45,814 nucleotides of DNA from Sergeia podlipaevii (GCA_030849805.1 JASANZ010002104.1:1-45814); one strand, 5' to 3'. Counted from the stretch's first letter, positions 34,315-44,176 are shown. The notes: generated by a model from the letters alone, not told the origin. Program-made: numbers and translations.

Positions 34315-35940
34315 CTAATCCTTGCGGACTGTGCAAAAATCAATGTAGTACTCATGACTATCCAGGATCGTCGACTTGGCGGACAGTTCATCCGCTGTCA
34401 TGTCGCGCCACGAGAGGTCCTCAGGGTTATTGATTTCATACTTGCGAATCTGCTCAGCAATTACGATATGAGGAACGCTGCCAGATCCCTCAACTGGGCG
34501 AGTGCTCCCGAACTCATGGTAGTACCTCACCTCGCGCATCCACACCTCGTGCCCATCCACACGCACGAAATGACGAAAAAGTACAAAAAAAGCGAGTTCC
34601 ATGACTCTAAACTTGACCGAGCACTGGATCACGCCATGATCATGAAGGTCGTCCTCAAAGATGTCAAGAACATCATAAAAAAGAATAGGTAGATCTCTGT
34701 TCTTAAGAAGTTCCCAATTGATGCCATCCATATCGAGCTCTAGCGGCTTCACACTCAGGCCTTCACGCACACCAAAGTATTCATTACGCCAAGCCCAGTC
34801 AACGTTAGGATCAAAACGGGTGTATGGCGTCGAACTCCAGCTTTCAGAAACCGGAATCACAAGTTGGGGCCCGACTATTTCCTTAAATCGTTGCGTCGAG
34901 TAAAAGGTTCTGCTGCTTTCAAGAATAGGTAGGAGCCGGAAGGCAATAAATGGAGAGGCATCTGCGCTGTCAGTGTTGGTAAATATACTAAACGTGTTGA
35001 GAGGAAACTGTATTTCAGGAAAAGCAGAGATGCCAATGTCCCTCTCAAGATCGTCCAGCTCCTGCTGTTTCATAATCCGATGAAGACGGGATGTTACAAA
35101 TCGCCATCCTGCCACGTGTTTCTCGCGCTTTTCAGGTTCCACCACGTCAACCGTGAAGTATGGAATGGATACCTTTGTAGGTGGTGCAGAGCCTAACAGG
35201 GAGTCCGGGCCGCTTCCATCAGCCACTGTTGCAGATGTGGATGGGGCGGGCATCATCACTCTCACATTGTCTCCTAGTCTAGCGGCACTGTCAAGAGGAG
35301 GGATAGGACCTGAGGATGGAAACGCCAGCGAGGGGTTAATCGAAAGGGCACGAGTCATCGGGAATTCAAGTACCTCTGCAAGCGCCTCCGTCAACTTCTC
35401 AAGCCCAGCCGCATCCTCGGAATCAAACCGCCCAGCCTGTGCTGACTCAAGCGACAGCACGCCGACAACACTACCATTCTGAATAAGAATAGGTGCGGCA
35501 ACCTGCGAAACGGTGCCAGGAGCATGTGCAGTATCATCCAAAAATCGCGAAACGTCCGAAACAACAAGCGAGCGACCGCAGTCGGCTGCCTTACCGCTCA
35601 CGCCACGACCCACCGTAATTTCGCTAACTCCATTGCACTTTCCTTGGAAGGGACCGACACCCATAACACCTGGTGCTTGCAACAGGTAGAAACCTCCCCA
35701 TGTGATGAGTGGGTTGTCCAGCTGTAGCGGAGTTGCACTTGAAGCGCGTGCGGCAAAGTTATTTAGCGTGTAGAAGCAAGTGGAAGCGATGGTACTGAGA
35801 GCCACCATAAGTTTTGCCTGAGGAGTAAAGGACTTGTTAATGCCTGCGACTGTTGTACGCGCGTGTACTACAAGCCAAGCGTACAGCTCAGCCTTGCTGG
35901 CAAAGGACGCTGTCGCTGCTGCTGCTGATGTATTTTCCAT
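34315..35940 (-). CDS. GAF-domain / TIP41 fusion protein
   Basis: 541 residues from the ATG at 35940; a longer frame to an ATG at 36123 reads through the probable pyrimidine tract. Residues about 45-193 are a GAF domain close to free methionine-R-sulfoxide reductase (WGGFYLLQAPGV, GPFQGKCNGVSEITVGRGVSG, VAAPILIQNGSVVGVLSLES). The cysteines used by that enzyme are mostly gone: GVSGKA has Ser115 where Cys is expected and the later Cys is absent, so it is probably a ligand or partner domain. After a Ser/Pro linker (about 194-260), residues about 275-480 match TIP41/TIPRL: LPILFYDVLDIFEDDLHDHG, CSVKFRVMELAFFVLFRHFV and RYYHEFGS. TIP41 binds PP2A-type phosphatase catalytic subunits and, in yeast, Tap42, in TOR signalling. 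The protein could tie a small-molecule or redox input to PP2A/TOR control. Both domain calls are strong; the coupling is inference. Confidence 0.88.
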   Translation of the reverse strand: MENTSAAAATASFASKAELYAWLVVHARTTVAGINKSFTPQAKLMVALSTIASTCFYTLNNFAARASSATPLQLDNPLITWGGFYLLQAPGVMGVGPFQGKCNGVSEITVGRGVSGKAADCGRSLVVSDVSRFLDDTAHAPGTVSQVAAPILIQNGSVVGVLSLESAQAGRFDSEDAAGLEKLTEALAEVLEFPMTRALSINPSLAFPSSGPIPPLDSAARLGDNVRVMMPAPSTSATVADGSGPDSLLGSAPPTKVSIPYFTVDVVEPEKREKHVAGWRFVTSRLHRIMKQQELDDLERDIGISAFPEIQFPLNTFSIFTNTDSADASPFIAFRLLPILESSRTFYSTQRFKEIVGPQLVIPVSESWSSTPYTRFDPNVDWAWRNEYFGVREGLSVKPLELDMDGINWELLKNRDLPILFYDVLDIFEDDLHDHGVIQCSVKFRVMELAFFVLFRHFVRVDGHEVWMREVRYYHEFGSTRPVEGSGSVPHIVIAEQIRKYEINNPEDLSWRDMTADELSAKSTILDSHEYYIDFCTVRKD

Positions 35941-36703
35941 ACTGAATATTGAAAAAACAAATAGACGGACTGAGACTGTTGTACAGTACCTTTTTTTCGT
36001 TGTTTGTGTGTGTGCGTGCAATTGTTGATATGGAGGTTCCCAGTACGATGCACAGCAGAGAAATGGATAAACCCTTTTTCTTTCTATTAATGCCTTACAA
36101 AGAGTCCAGGTTTGACTTTGCATTTTAAAGAAGAAGAAAAAAATTATAAAAATAGAATTATAAAGTCATGAGCCGCAAAAACAAAATAGAGTCTTTTCAG
36201 AGGATTCAAAAATACACCATAAAGAGGAAGGTTGCATGCCATAAGTGCATGATTTCGTGTTGATCTATCGCCATGATTGATTGATATGCACCCTTGACCC
36301 TAACCCTGATAAACTAGCAAAAAAGAAAAAGAACTCACTATCGATATGTGCAACATAGGTTCCATCTCACATCTATTTCTTTTTTAAGCCCAAACCCTAA
36401 AAGCTATCCCCTCATCATTGCCGACGGTCGTCTCAGCTTAACTCGTCAACCTACACGCTACTTCCTGTTCTATATTTTTCTGTCATACATATATTGGAGA
36501 GATCATATAGCTGCGTAAAGCCCAAGCTATGAGAAAAAAAAGAAGACGGATGTATCTTTTGATATTCACACGCCCTTTTTTTCTACATTTCAAGGGAGGG
36601 GGTGGGCACTGTTACCGCAAAGAAAAGTGAAAGAGAAGAAGATAAACCGATAAGTGCAGCACAAAGCGATTGAGAAAAAAAAAAAATGAAGAAGTCGCTA
36701 GCG
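35941..36703. other. Intergenic spacer with telomere-like motifs
   Basis: About 760 bases. On the coding strand TTTTTTCAATATTCAG runs into the TIP41 ATG, leaving only one base between AG (35943-35942) and ATG; another AG (CTCAG) lies about 30 bases upstream. Short telomere-type motifs occur: CCCTAACCCT at about 36299-36308 and a single CCCTAA near 36395. No gene is seen. Confidence 0.5.
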
Positions 36704-37174
36704 CTACTTTGCGGAAGTTAAATTCAGCTCTTTAAGATTGTGCAATTTCCATGCAGCTGGCTCGACAATACGGCGCTGATAAAACTCAGATGAGGTGCAC
36801 TCGATGGACAAGTCCGAAGATATGACAGAGCGCAGGCACTCGCGCAGCTTCCAGCTAAGGCCACCGTTCATCACGCCAACAACAGGCATAACTTGAGCTG
36901 CAGGGCGGTTGATGCAGTTCAGCCTTTGTGCATCGTTGTAGCACGCACCCATTCCATGTACCCACCTACGACACGTATTGCCAGAAATCTTATCTACGCT
37001 ATGAATGAGACAGCGCCAAACGCAGGTGCTTCGATTGCCCTGGCAGAGTGACTTAATGTCCTCCTTGCAATGAAGGAGAGGGCTCTGAAGGTTCGGAAGT
37101 ATCACGGCCTCTATGGCAGGCATCATAACTAGCATTAGCGCTAGCACCGCAACAAGAGGAGAAAAAGCGCGCAT
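36704..37174 (-). CDS. Small secreted cysteine-rich protein, GLG1-like repeats
   Basis: 156 residues from the ATG at 37174. Residues 1-23 (FSPLVAVLALMLVMMPAIEA) form a clear signal peptide with an Ala-rich cleavage region. The mature part has nine cysteines. The stretch HCKEDIKSLCQG ... CVWRCLIHSVDKISGNTC has the spacing C-x3-D-I-x2-L-C ... C-L-x-H-x6-S-x3-C seen in cysteine-rich repeats of Golgi glycoprotein 1 (GLG1/ESL-1); a weaker second copy is ACYNDAQRLNC ... LRECLRSVISSDLSIEC. Potential N-glycosylation sites are at NRS and NLT. No membrane anchor or ER-retention signal is seen, so it is probably lumenal in the secretory path or released. Animal GLG1 has many tandem repeats; this has at most two. 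Function unknown. Confidence 0.72.
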   Translation of the reverse strand: MRAFSPLVAVLALMLVMMPAIEAVILPNLQSPLLHCKEDIKSLCQGNRSTCVWRCLIHSVDKISGNTCRRWVHGMGACYNDAQRLNCINRPAAQVMPVVGVMNGGLSWKLRECLRSVISSDLSIECTSSEFYQRRIVEPAAWKLHNLKELNLTSAK

Positions 37175-37989
37175 CAGAGCTGTTCTTTTATTTTTTCCTC
37201 TCTCCCTCTTCCCTCTAGATACGCGAAGAAGTAAAAACTAATATAGAGTATGTGAAATGGTTGCGGTAGAAAAATCAAACTCAAAATCTTAAAGAGAAAG
37301 GGAAATAGAAAAGTAGAGAAGTAGAGCGCATTAAGAGATAAGTACAGTGCAGGCAAAAGAAAGAGGGAGGAAGAGAGGGGGTGATACAGCTAAAGTGCAG
37401 AGTAAGTTCCAGAAGAAAAGACGCCAATGTCAGTGTAATAACAGAGCAGAAGGAGAGCATGTTCCAGTGCTACTGCCTGCCTGAGATAGCAAGAAACACA
37501 GCTCATAGCGGAAAGCAGACAGATTTTCTGTAGATAAAAATAGATATATTTGCAACTACAAGAGGAAGCGCACACTCAGTATTGAATTCAGCACATTGGC
37601 TCAAAACAAAAGGAAAAAAAAAAACTTTTGTTTCAGTCATTTTCATTGCATTTCTTTACATGCTTTCTAGTTTTCTTCAGTAGCTTCTCGAGTGCTAAGA
37701 TGGAGATATATATATATATATATATATAAGGGATACATTTTGCATCATACTTAACAACAATTTACACGCAGCACAACTATACATCAAAGGGGTTTAAAAA
37801 GAAAAAAAAAGCGGCACCTTTCCGGCAGGCACCAAAGCAACCCGTGTCCACATGTATCTCCCTTCCTCCCCTTCCTTCTCGTAAAATATTGCCAAAAGTC
37901 CTAGGAAAGACAAAGAAAGAAAGAAAGAACGGTGGCAGCCATAGGCATGTTCCTCTCCTGCCGTCTATCTATGTTCTGTACAAGGTCAT
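37175..37989. other. Intergenic spacer with AT microsatellite
   Basis: About 815 bases. A purine-rich coding-strand leader precedes the small secreted gene, with a candidate acceptor CGTATCTAG near 37215. An AT microsatellite lies at 37706-37729 and GAAA/AAAG repeats at about 37911-37928. Two 60-codon frames are not gene-like. Confidence 0.55.
37706..37729. repeat. (AT)12 microsatellite
   Basis: About twelve perfect AT units between the CFAP53-like gene and the small secreted gene, in the 3' UTR or spacer. Confidence 0.9.
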
Positions 37990-39465
37990 TTATAGGGGCT
38001 GATTTCTCTGGCGAGTAGGCAGCAAGGGTACGTGGCGGTAGCGGTCTGGCTTTGCAGCCTCTAGACTGGCCATTTCCTGTGCAATACGATCCTGGTACAT
38101 GGCCTCGACCGCCTGTTCTTGTGTGAGCGCAACGCGCTTGGCCTGCAGTTCTGCTTCCTTCTCGGCACGACGTTGACCAATCTGCATGTCCAAGTACTTC
38201 TGCATATCCTTCTGTACTGATATCTTACTTTGCCGCTCCTTCTCCGCAGCCTCCTTGCCGTCATCGAGCATCTCAAGAAACTCTATGTGCTCGAGACGGC
38301 GAACTTCGGCCTCGTCCTTCTCTGCCTGTCTCTTGTCCAGCACCTGCTGCCTACGGACAAGAAGAATATTGCGCATGAGCGCCTCCCTCTTCACCCTATC
38401 CGCATTCCAGTGAATCTCGCGCTTGGCCCACTCCTTCTCGTTTGCCTCCTCCCATAGTCTATCGAGATTGCCGTTGTCCTCCTTCTTCTGGGCAAGCTGA
38501 CGATGAAAGTCCTCCATTGCAGCCCATTCTGCCTCCTTGCGCTTCTGCTTCTCCTCCGCCTGCAGGCGCTTCTCTTCGGCAATCTCAGCTAGAATGGAGT
38601 CCAGCAGCTCCTTATCCTCCTGCCTCAAGCGATCGTACTCTTCCTTCCGAGCACGCTCCAGTTCGTCGTTCAGTGTCTTCATTTCCGCCGCCATCACCCT
38701 CTGTCGCTCTCTTCTGTTCAACGCCTTCTGAGCCTCGGCTACCCGCTCCTCATGCAGCAGACGGTAGAACTCCGCGTCATCCTTCTTCTTCTCTTCGGCC
38801 TCCAGCTGTTTGCGCATTGTATTGCCCTGCACCTGTGCAGCTAGGTCACCCTTTAATCGCTCCTGGCGCATGTAGATAGCCTCGAGATCCCGCTGCGCGC
38901 GCTCTGCAGCCTCTCTTTGGGCCTCTGCCGCTTGCTGTGTAAAGAAGAGCTCCTCAGTCTCTGCATCTGCCTTGCGTGCTGCAGCATCATCGAGCTGATC
39001 ATAACGAGCATCCGCTACCTGCATTACCTTGAGGCGACTCTCGGCTTGGCGGAGACAGTCAATCTTATCGCGGAACAGACGGTCGTTACGCTGTGCGGTG
39101 TCTGCCTGCTTCTCGCTCTCACGCCGCTCCCTAAGCTCCTGAGCCTTGCGTAGCAATCGCTCGCGCCGCTGCTCATCCGTCTCCGTGAGACTATCCAGCA
39201 TGTGTTCATGCCCCTCTTTCTCTTTCAGTAGCAGTTCCGCCAACCTCTTGCGTCGCTCAACAAGAGCGTCCTTGTGCTGCGCCTGCACTGTGTCCAAGTG
39301 CCGAAGCAAGTCCCTCTGCGCCACACGCACGTCGCTCTTAGCAACCCAGTTGGACTGCATCCGCTGGCGCGCCTCCTGCGCCTGTTCAGCCTGGAAGCTA
39401 CGCATGAATGTCTCCCTCCGTTGTCTCGCCTCAATAGCGGCTTGCGCACTATTCCTCGTGGGCAT
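37990..39465 (-). CDS. CFAP53: Coiled-coil flagellar protein of the TPH family, CFAP53-like
   Basis: 491 residues from the ATG at 39465, almost entirely charged alpha helix with long Glu/Arg/Lys/Ala/Gln coiled coil, as in the trichohyalin/plectin-homology family of axoneme proteins. The N-terminal third resembles CFAP53 (CCDC11): RRKRLAELLLKEKEGHEHML followed by ERLLRKAQELRERRESEKQ; the C-terminal third keeps QVLDKRQAEKDEAEVRRLEH and a closing QKDMQKYLDMQIGQRRAEKE. Length fits CFAP53 (about 515). That protein is a microtubule inner protein of motile cilia doublets, consistent with a flagellate cell. Coiled coils resemble each other, so MNS1 or CFAP45 remain alternatives. No catalytic motifs are present. 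The opposite strand carries long shadow frames produced by the codon bias. Confidence 0.65.
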   Translation of the reverse strand: MPTRNSAQAAIEARQRRETFMRSFQAEQAQEARQRMQSNWVAKSDVRVAQRDLLRHLDTVQAQHKDALVERRKRLAELLLKEKEGHEHMLDSLTETDEQRRERLLRKAQELRERRESEKQADTAQRNDRLFRDKIDCLRQAESRLKVMQVADARYDQLDDAAARKADAETEELFFTQQAAEAQREAAERAQRDLEAIYMRQERLKGDLAAQVQGNTMRKQLEAEEKKKDDAEFYRLLHEERVAEAQKALNRRERQRVMAAEMKTLNDELERARKEEYDRLRQEDKELLDSILAEIAEEKRLQAEEKQKRKEAEWAAMEDFHRQLAQKKEDNGNLDRLWEEANEKEWAKREIHWNADRVKREALMRNILLVRRQQVLDKRQAEKDEAEVRRLEHIEFLEMLDDGKEAAEKERQSKISVQKDMQKYLDMQIGQRRAEKEAELQAKRVALTQEQAVEAMYQDRIAQEMASLEAAKPDRYRHVPLLPTRQRNQPL

Positions 39466-40209
39466 TCTTTATTGATAAGAACGCAGCCCTTTCTTCCCTT
39501 TCACAGCAACAAAGAAACAAATAACGCAAATATGTACGTGCTCTTCTACAATAAAAGTGCAGTATGAGCGGAAAACCTATGCAGAGAACCTTCTGTCCTC
39601 CTTTCCACAGTTTTCCTTTTCCTTTTTCTAAATCCCTTTTCTGATATAAGCAATTCTATTTTTCGTCCGCCCTTGATCTGGCTATGTATATGACAAAAGT
39701 TAGCTACTACAACGCAAAGAAAAAAGAAAAGGAGGAGAATATAATCAGCAAACAAAAGAGGCAAATATTTCACAGGTAGAGGATGCAAAGAGGTGGAATC
39801 TGAACACCGCCAGTAAGCCAACCCAAGCACTCAACAACAATCACTCATGATGGAGCATACAGCCACACACAAAAAAAAAAAGAAGTTTAACTGCAATTGT
39901 AATTCCTTTACTTTAAAACAGCATATATTTTAAAAAAAAAAACCTGACATAAAAAGAATAGAGAGAAAAGTTGAAATAGATACCTATAGCAACCTAACAT
40001 ACCACATATATATCCTTTCAAAAGAAAAAAGAATAAGAAAAAAATAACTTAACGCAAACAAAAAATATCTTGCCACCCACAATCATCGGAGAATGTTACA
40101 CACAATTGACACAACCAATGATATCACTAAGCAAAAAAGAAAAAACATACTGGCAGGAAGAAAAACCAACACTACACACTGTTCCAAGGCAACACTGTAA
40201 CGTCACCAC
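39466..40209. other. Intergenic spacer
   Basis: About 745 AT-rich bases with many A-runs. The coding strand before the CFAP53-like ATG has TATTTGTTTCTTTGTTGCTG followed by AG-containing purine sequence, a plausible splice region. The 94-codon frame at 39546-39830 and the plus-strand frame at 40070-40300 have no domain. Confidence 0.55.
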
Positions 40210-43200
40210 TTACTCCTTTTCAAAAAGAAAGAACTCGCGGACACTACAACTCGCTGCGACACGCCGGCTGCGCTCAAACCTATTCGTATTGTTCATGTGA
40301 GGAATCATCTTCTCAAGCGTGTTGATAATCGTGCCCGCAGACATTACCACAAACGTCAACGCAGTCAAGTCAACGTCGAGAGGCAGCTCACCTACTGGGG
40401 AGCGATAGCTCAAAGCAGGTGTAGCACTGGGTTTCGGTCCAGAGACACGATCCGAAGGAATGACAGTGTTTGGATCAAAGGAAGTGTGAATGTCAGGAGG
40501 CAGCTGCACAGCGCTCTCTCGCATTATTTCTCGCCGAGATACTTCAAAGAGATTCGAATTCATCACGGCACCAGAGTCCGCAACAGCACGTACATTATCA
40601 GGGTTCATATGGAGGGCAGCAACACCGATAAAACTCCGGTTATTGACCATCTCTTGCCCCTGCATGTTTCGACATTCTTCACGCATCTCCAGTTGCTGCG
40701 CTCTCACCATGTCTCTGTGCAACCCATTGACAAGCGTCTGAAGCCGACTTTTAATCATCACAAAATCACTGAAGTGCACCATCGACTCCTCCACAGACCA
40801 CTTGGTCGCCATCTGTACAGAGTCAATCAGGTCCTGGAACACAGCGCGGCTGGCTGCATCAAGATCACGCAGCACAGGGGCCATAGAAGCAAGCATACGG
40901 CAAATCATTGGATCCGGGGGACGTTCTCGAGGACGATGAAGTATCTGGAGACCCAGAGCCCACACCTCTACATTTGACGTTGTTTGATTCAACAGGTCCT
41001 GCATGGTCTCGACACTACTGTAAGGGAACTCCTTACCGACTCCCTCCGGCTCCTTCGCACAAATGCTAGCCCACCGCCGCATGTCAGGCAGCACACGTGC
41101 AGCTTCCCTCACAAACTCCAGCGCCAGCGAAGTCCGGGCACTGGCAATATCAACCGTAGCCTCATCAACTGCTAACTGCGCAGTTCCAGCCAAAAGTGTG
41201 ATGGCGTCCGCAAGATCCTTCTGCACAATCGACCGCTTGTTCCACAGCACGCGGAACGTATTGATGGCAAAAATATATGAGCATAAGATAAAGTACGAAA
41301 ATATCGCAAACACGTTATCAATCAAACGCGCAATCAAAGTAACCTTATTAGCAGAGAGCTTGTATACTGCAGGACTCACAGTGCCAATATAGAGACCAAC
41401 TTGAGGGTAACGAGAACTGCTGCGAAAACAGGTTCCCAGGAAAACCCCGCAACAGACCACAGCAAGCGCCTGAGGGTACGTGTGCGTCTTCCAGCGAGCA
41501 ATGTACCCTGTCGACATCGCAAATGCCATGCCACAAACACGGTGCGCAGCCACCTCCAGTGTCTCAGAGGCAGTAGGAAGACCAATACCTAAAATGATCG
41601 ACATGCCAAAATAAAACGTATCTTCCTTATTATCTAAGTTCAAGTTAGTCGCAAAGGCAGCTGCCACGCAGTACGCACTGGCCATCTTGATGCCGTCCTT
41701 CAGGCATGCACGCCCTGCTGGCGTTTTTAACGATATGCGCTCTGGAAACTTCTCAGTGAAGTCCTTGTAGAAGTCAAGGAAAAAGAACTCCCACGCGCGA
41801 CGCCACGTGCTCTTGTAGTCCTTGGGGTTGAAGTTCTCCATCCGCTCGTAGAACGTGTGCAGTTCCTCAGACAGAAGCGCAAGCAGGGCATGAAAGTGCA
41901 GGAACGAGTAGAACGGCAGGGCGTGGGTTCCGTGAGGAGCCGTCTTGCATGTGCTGCGAATGCACTCGTGCAGCGCAACCACAACAGCATCCTTCTTCTC
42001 CTGAAGCTTGTCGAACTTGCACCGCTCAACCGTCACGTCAGGCTTCAGCGAGGTGCCAAGCGCAGCCAACGTCTCCTGCAACGCAGCAAGGTACTCATCC
42101 ACCGCGTCGCGCAGGATGTCCTTCCACTTTTCATTCGCGCCTCGCATCTGAAGAACAGTGAGAGACGAAACGTACTCAGCCGCACTACAGGAAGCGTAGA
42201 GTAGGCCGAGCAGTCGCTTCAAGAGCGTCAGTCGTACGTTGCGCAGCTGATTGTACAGGCTCCGCTCGAACGGCTCGTACATGCTCAAAAATATCATGCC
42301 AGGGATGCTGTCCACCGTAGCCGACAATTCATTGCACATTACCTCCGCAGTGTTCACAAATCCGCTAATTGCCCTCCCAGACCACACGCCCTTCCGCAGC
42401 GTCACAGCGATCTTGCCTACCTCCTTCCACGCGCTCTCGAATGTACGATCCGCCTGCCATGAGTTCAGCTTTGGAAACGGCAGAAAACACTGCAACATAT
42501 CAAATGCAGCAGCCAAAAAAAAGCAAGCAGACATATCCAGCGTGTGCTGAACGCTATCGCCCCCTTCAGTACGCTGCATCTGCATAACAAGAAGCGTGTA
42601 GCTCATCATAATACGGGTAGAGGTGAGATTAGGAAAGAACGCAATCATCACAATCGCTGTGTACGTCAAACCCCACCATGCTGCCTCGTTATGCACAGCA
42701 CCCAGTGCAGTACAGATTCCACCAAACACAAGAATCATAAAGGCCCCGTGCATCACCTGGATGCTGTTGTTGAGCTGCTCTCCACAAAACAATCGTGAAT
42801 TAGAGTTCGCAATGGCGGGAGCAAGAGCACCCGATGCGCGTAAATGCCAGCTTAAATCCTTGGAATATGCCAAGATACACAGGGGAAGCGTCACCATGCC
42901 TGCCACTTTAATCCCAAAGTAAACAGGGATGTAAATGTGAGATAGTTGCGTTATACGCGTCTTCCAACTGACACCATCAGCTGTTACATCCCTAGAATAC
43001 TTTACGTACAGTGGGGCACCGCGTTCATCACGTGGAACCTGCTCCTCGCTCTCAAACATCTCTTCTTCGAGTTGACCATCTAAAGAAAATGAACTCATGC
43101 TTTTGCAATAGCTCGCATTGCGACTCCGCAGTGTTTCCTCAGGCGTTGAGAAATGGTTGCATCTTTGTGGAATAACGCCGGACTCAACACAAAAAGATGC

Positions 43201-43311
43201 AGGCTCATCTACCGTTGTACCACAATAACATAGCTTTGAATAACGGTCTTCATTACTCGTCTCCTCCAACGAATCCGGCGCGCTCATATTCAAATCTTCC
43301 CTTTCGGCCAT
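40210..43311 (-). CDS. FUSC/aromatic-acid-exporter-like membrane protein, copy 1
   Basis: 1033 residues from the ATG at 43311. A hydrophilic N-terminus of about 125 residues precedes two membrane blocks, each with several spans: about 130-290 (IPVYFGIKVAGMVTLPLCIL, VMHGAFMILVFGGICTAL, TAIVMIAFFPNLTSTRIMM) and about 550-700 (MASAYCVAAAFATNLNL, TFYFGMSIILGIGLPTASET, YFILCSYIFAINTFRVLWN). Large helical soluble regions lie between and after them. This two-block plan is that of the FUSC/ArAE family (fusaric acid resistance, plant ALMT, fungal relatives), which move organic anions; the substrate here is unknown. The last 330 residues alternate blocks identical to the next gene upstream with diverged blocks. 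It sits downstream of that paralogue in a tandem array. Confidence 0.75.
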   Translation of the reverse strand: MAEREDLNMSAPDSLEETSNEDRYSKLCYCGTTVDEPASFCVESGVIPQRCNHFSTPEETLRSRNASYCKSMSSFSLDGQLEEEMFESEEQVPRDERGAPLYVKYSRDVTADGVSWKTRITQLSHIYIPVYFGIKVAGMVTLPLCILAYSKDLSWHLRASGALAPAIANSNSRLFCGEQLNNSIQVMHGAFMILVFGGICTALGAVHNEAAWWGLTYTAIVMIAFFPNLTSTRIMMSYTLLVMQMQRTEGGDSVQHTLDMSACFFLAAAFDMLQCFLPFPKLNSWQADRTFESAWKEVGKIAVTLRKGVWSGRAISGFVNTAEVMCNELSATVDSIPGMIFLSMYEPFERSLYNQLRNVRLTLLKRLLGLLYASCSAAEYVSSLTVLQMRGANEKWKDILRDAVDEYLAALQETLAALGTSLKPDVTVERCKFDKLQEKKDAVVVALHECIRSTCKTAPHGTHALPFYSFLHFHALLALLSEELHTFYERMENFNPKDYKSTWRRAWEFFFLDFYKDFTEKFPERISLKTPAGRACLKDGIKMASAYCVAAAFATNLNLDNKEDTFYFGMSIILGIGLPTASETLEVAAHRVCGMAFAMSTGYIARWKTHTYPQALAVVCCGVFLGTCFRSSSRYPQVGLYIGTVSPAVYKLSANKVTLIARLIDNVFAIFSYFILCSYIFAINTFRVLWNKRSIVQKDLADAITLLAGTAQLAVDEATVDIASARTSLALEFVREAARVLPDMRRWASICAKEPEGVGKEFPYSSVETMQDLLNQTTSNVEVWALGLQILHRPRERPPDPMICRMLASMAPVLRDLDAASRAVFQDLIDSVQMATKWSVEESMVHFSDFVMIKSRLQTLVNGLHRDMVRAQQLEMREECRNMQGQEMVNNRSFIGVAALHMNPDNVRAVADSGAVMNSNLFEVSRREIMRESAVQLPPDIHTSFDPNTVIPSDRVSGPKPSATPALSYRSPVGELPLDVDLTALTFVVMSAGTIINTLEKMIPHMNNTNRFERSRRVAASCSVREFFLFEKE
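40218..41860. repeat. Mosaic direct repeat, unit 1 (partner 44185-45814)
   Basis: The C-terminal half of FUSC-like copy 1 aligns with copy 2 at an offset of roughly 3970 bases (for example GATCCGGGGG at 40911 and 44881). The stretch about 40750-41155 differs by only a handful of bases from its partner, while flanking stretches differ heavily. Confidence 0.9.
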
Positions 43312-43385
43312 TGATAAAAAAAATTTTCTAAGGCATCAACAACAAAATGAAAAAAATTCAGTGAAAAGGCGGGGGAAAAAAATGA
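43312..43385 (-). promoter_or_regulatory. Probable trans-splice acceptor for FUSC-like copy 1
   Basis: On the coding strand a tract beginning TTTTTTCCCCCGCCTTTTC and continuing T-rich ends in TGCCTTAG (AG at 43329-43328), giving a 16-nt leader to the ATG at 43311. Confidence 0.6.
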
Positions 43386-44176
43386 TACGCCTCTACAGTA
43401 ATAGCAAATGTTAATGAGAATGTGTGATATACTGATGCTTATGGAGGCTGAAGCAGGCAAGTAACACGTGTTCTGTGTTTCCCTTGAACACAAAATGTGT
43501 TGATACGAAGTACGACCAGTTGCGTCGCTACTCGCGTACTAGGAGAGAAACGGTGAAGATAAAATTATTACAAAAAAAATAGAGAGATAGGAAAGGTGAT
43601 GTAACTCACACTTCCGCTTGATAAGAATAAAAATAAAGATAGTAATTATAAAACACTTGCTTTAATATAAACTTCTTTTAAAAAAAAGTAGTCAAACGAC
43701 CCTCCTGAATAAACTGTAGCTAACCTTCTTGAAATACACAGGCTTTAAGTACTGCCAGCTTATGCTACCTACATTCAACAAAAGAAAAACGAACAAAAAA
43801 AAGAACAACAAATTTACAGTAGTTTTATAGTCAGAACCGTAGCATAGCGTCAGTGATAATCATCCAGATACATCAGATTGCAGTAAAGAATGCAGAATTA
43901 AGATACCATATGTTGAAGTGCAATTTGATGCATACGAATGAAGCAGTAAACGAAGTAATAAGAGCAGTAACAAAAACCACGCCTCCCACACAATAGAAGC
44001 GCATACGGATACAGCCACCGCATGCTTCCAAGATACCACTCTGTTATAAATCTGCCGCCTGTTTATGCAAAAACATCGCAGTCATAAAAATTCAAATTGC
44101 TTCGAAGTAAACATGTAATTGAGAAGCTCCCACCCTGTCACACACACACACACACAAAGCTAGTAGGGAGCAGAGT
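43386..44176. other. Spacer between tandem FUSC-like genes
   Basis: About 790 AT-rich bases with no gene; a (CA)n microsatellite lies near its right end at 44139-44156, just after the stop of copy 2. By eye this spacer is not similar to the spacer after copy 1 (39466-40209), so the duplication signal stops at the coding region. Confidence 0.55.
44139..44156. repeat. (CA)9 microsatellite
   Basis: Nine perfect CA units about 20 bases from the stop codon of FUSC-like copy 2, at the start of its 3' UTR (GT repeats on the transcribed strand). Confidence 0.9.

Noticed and set aside
38442..38879. 145-codon plus-strand frame rich in Pro and Ser
   Set aside because: Shadow of the Glu/Arg-rich coiled-coil CFAP53-like gene on the other strand.
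40297..40977. Long plus-strand frame with a similar partner at 44468-44947
   Set aside because: Both are antisense to the duplicated FUSC-like genes; they resemble each other only because the coding strands were duplicated.
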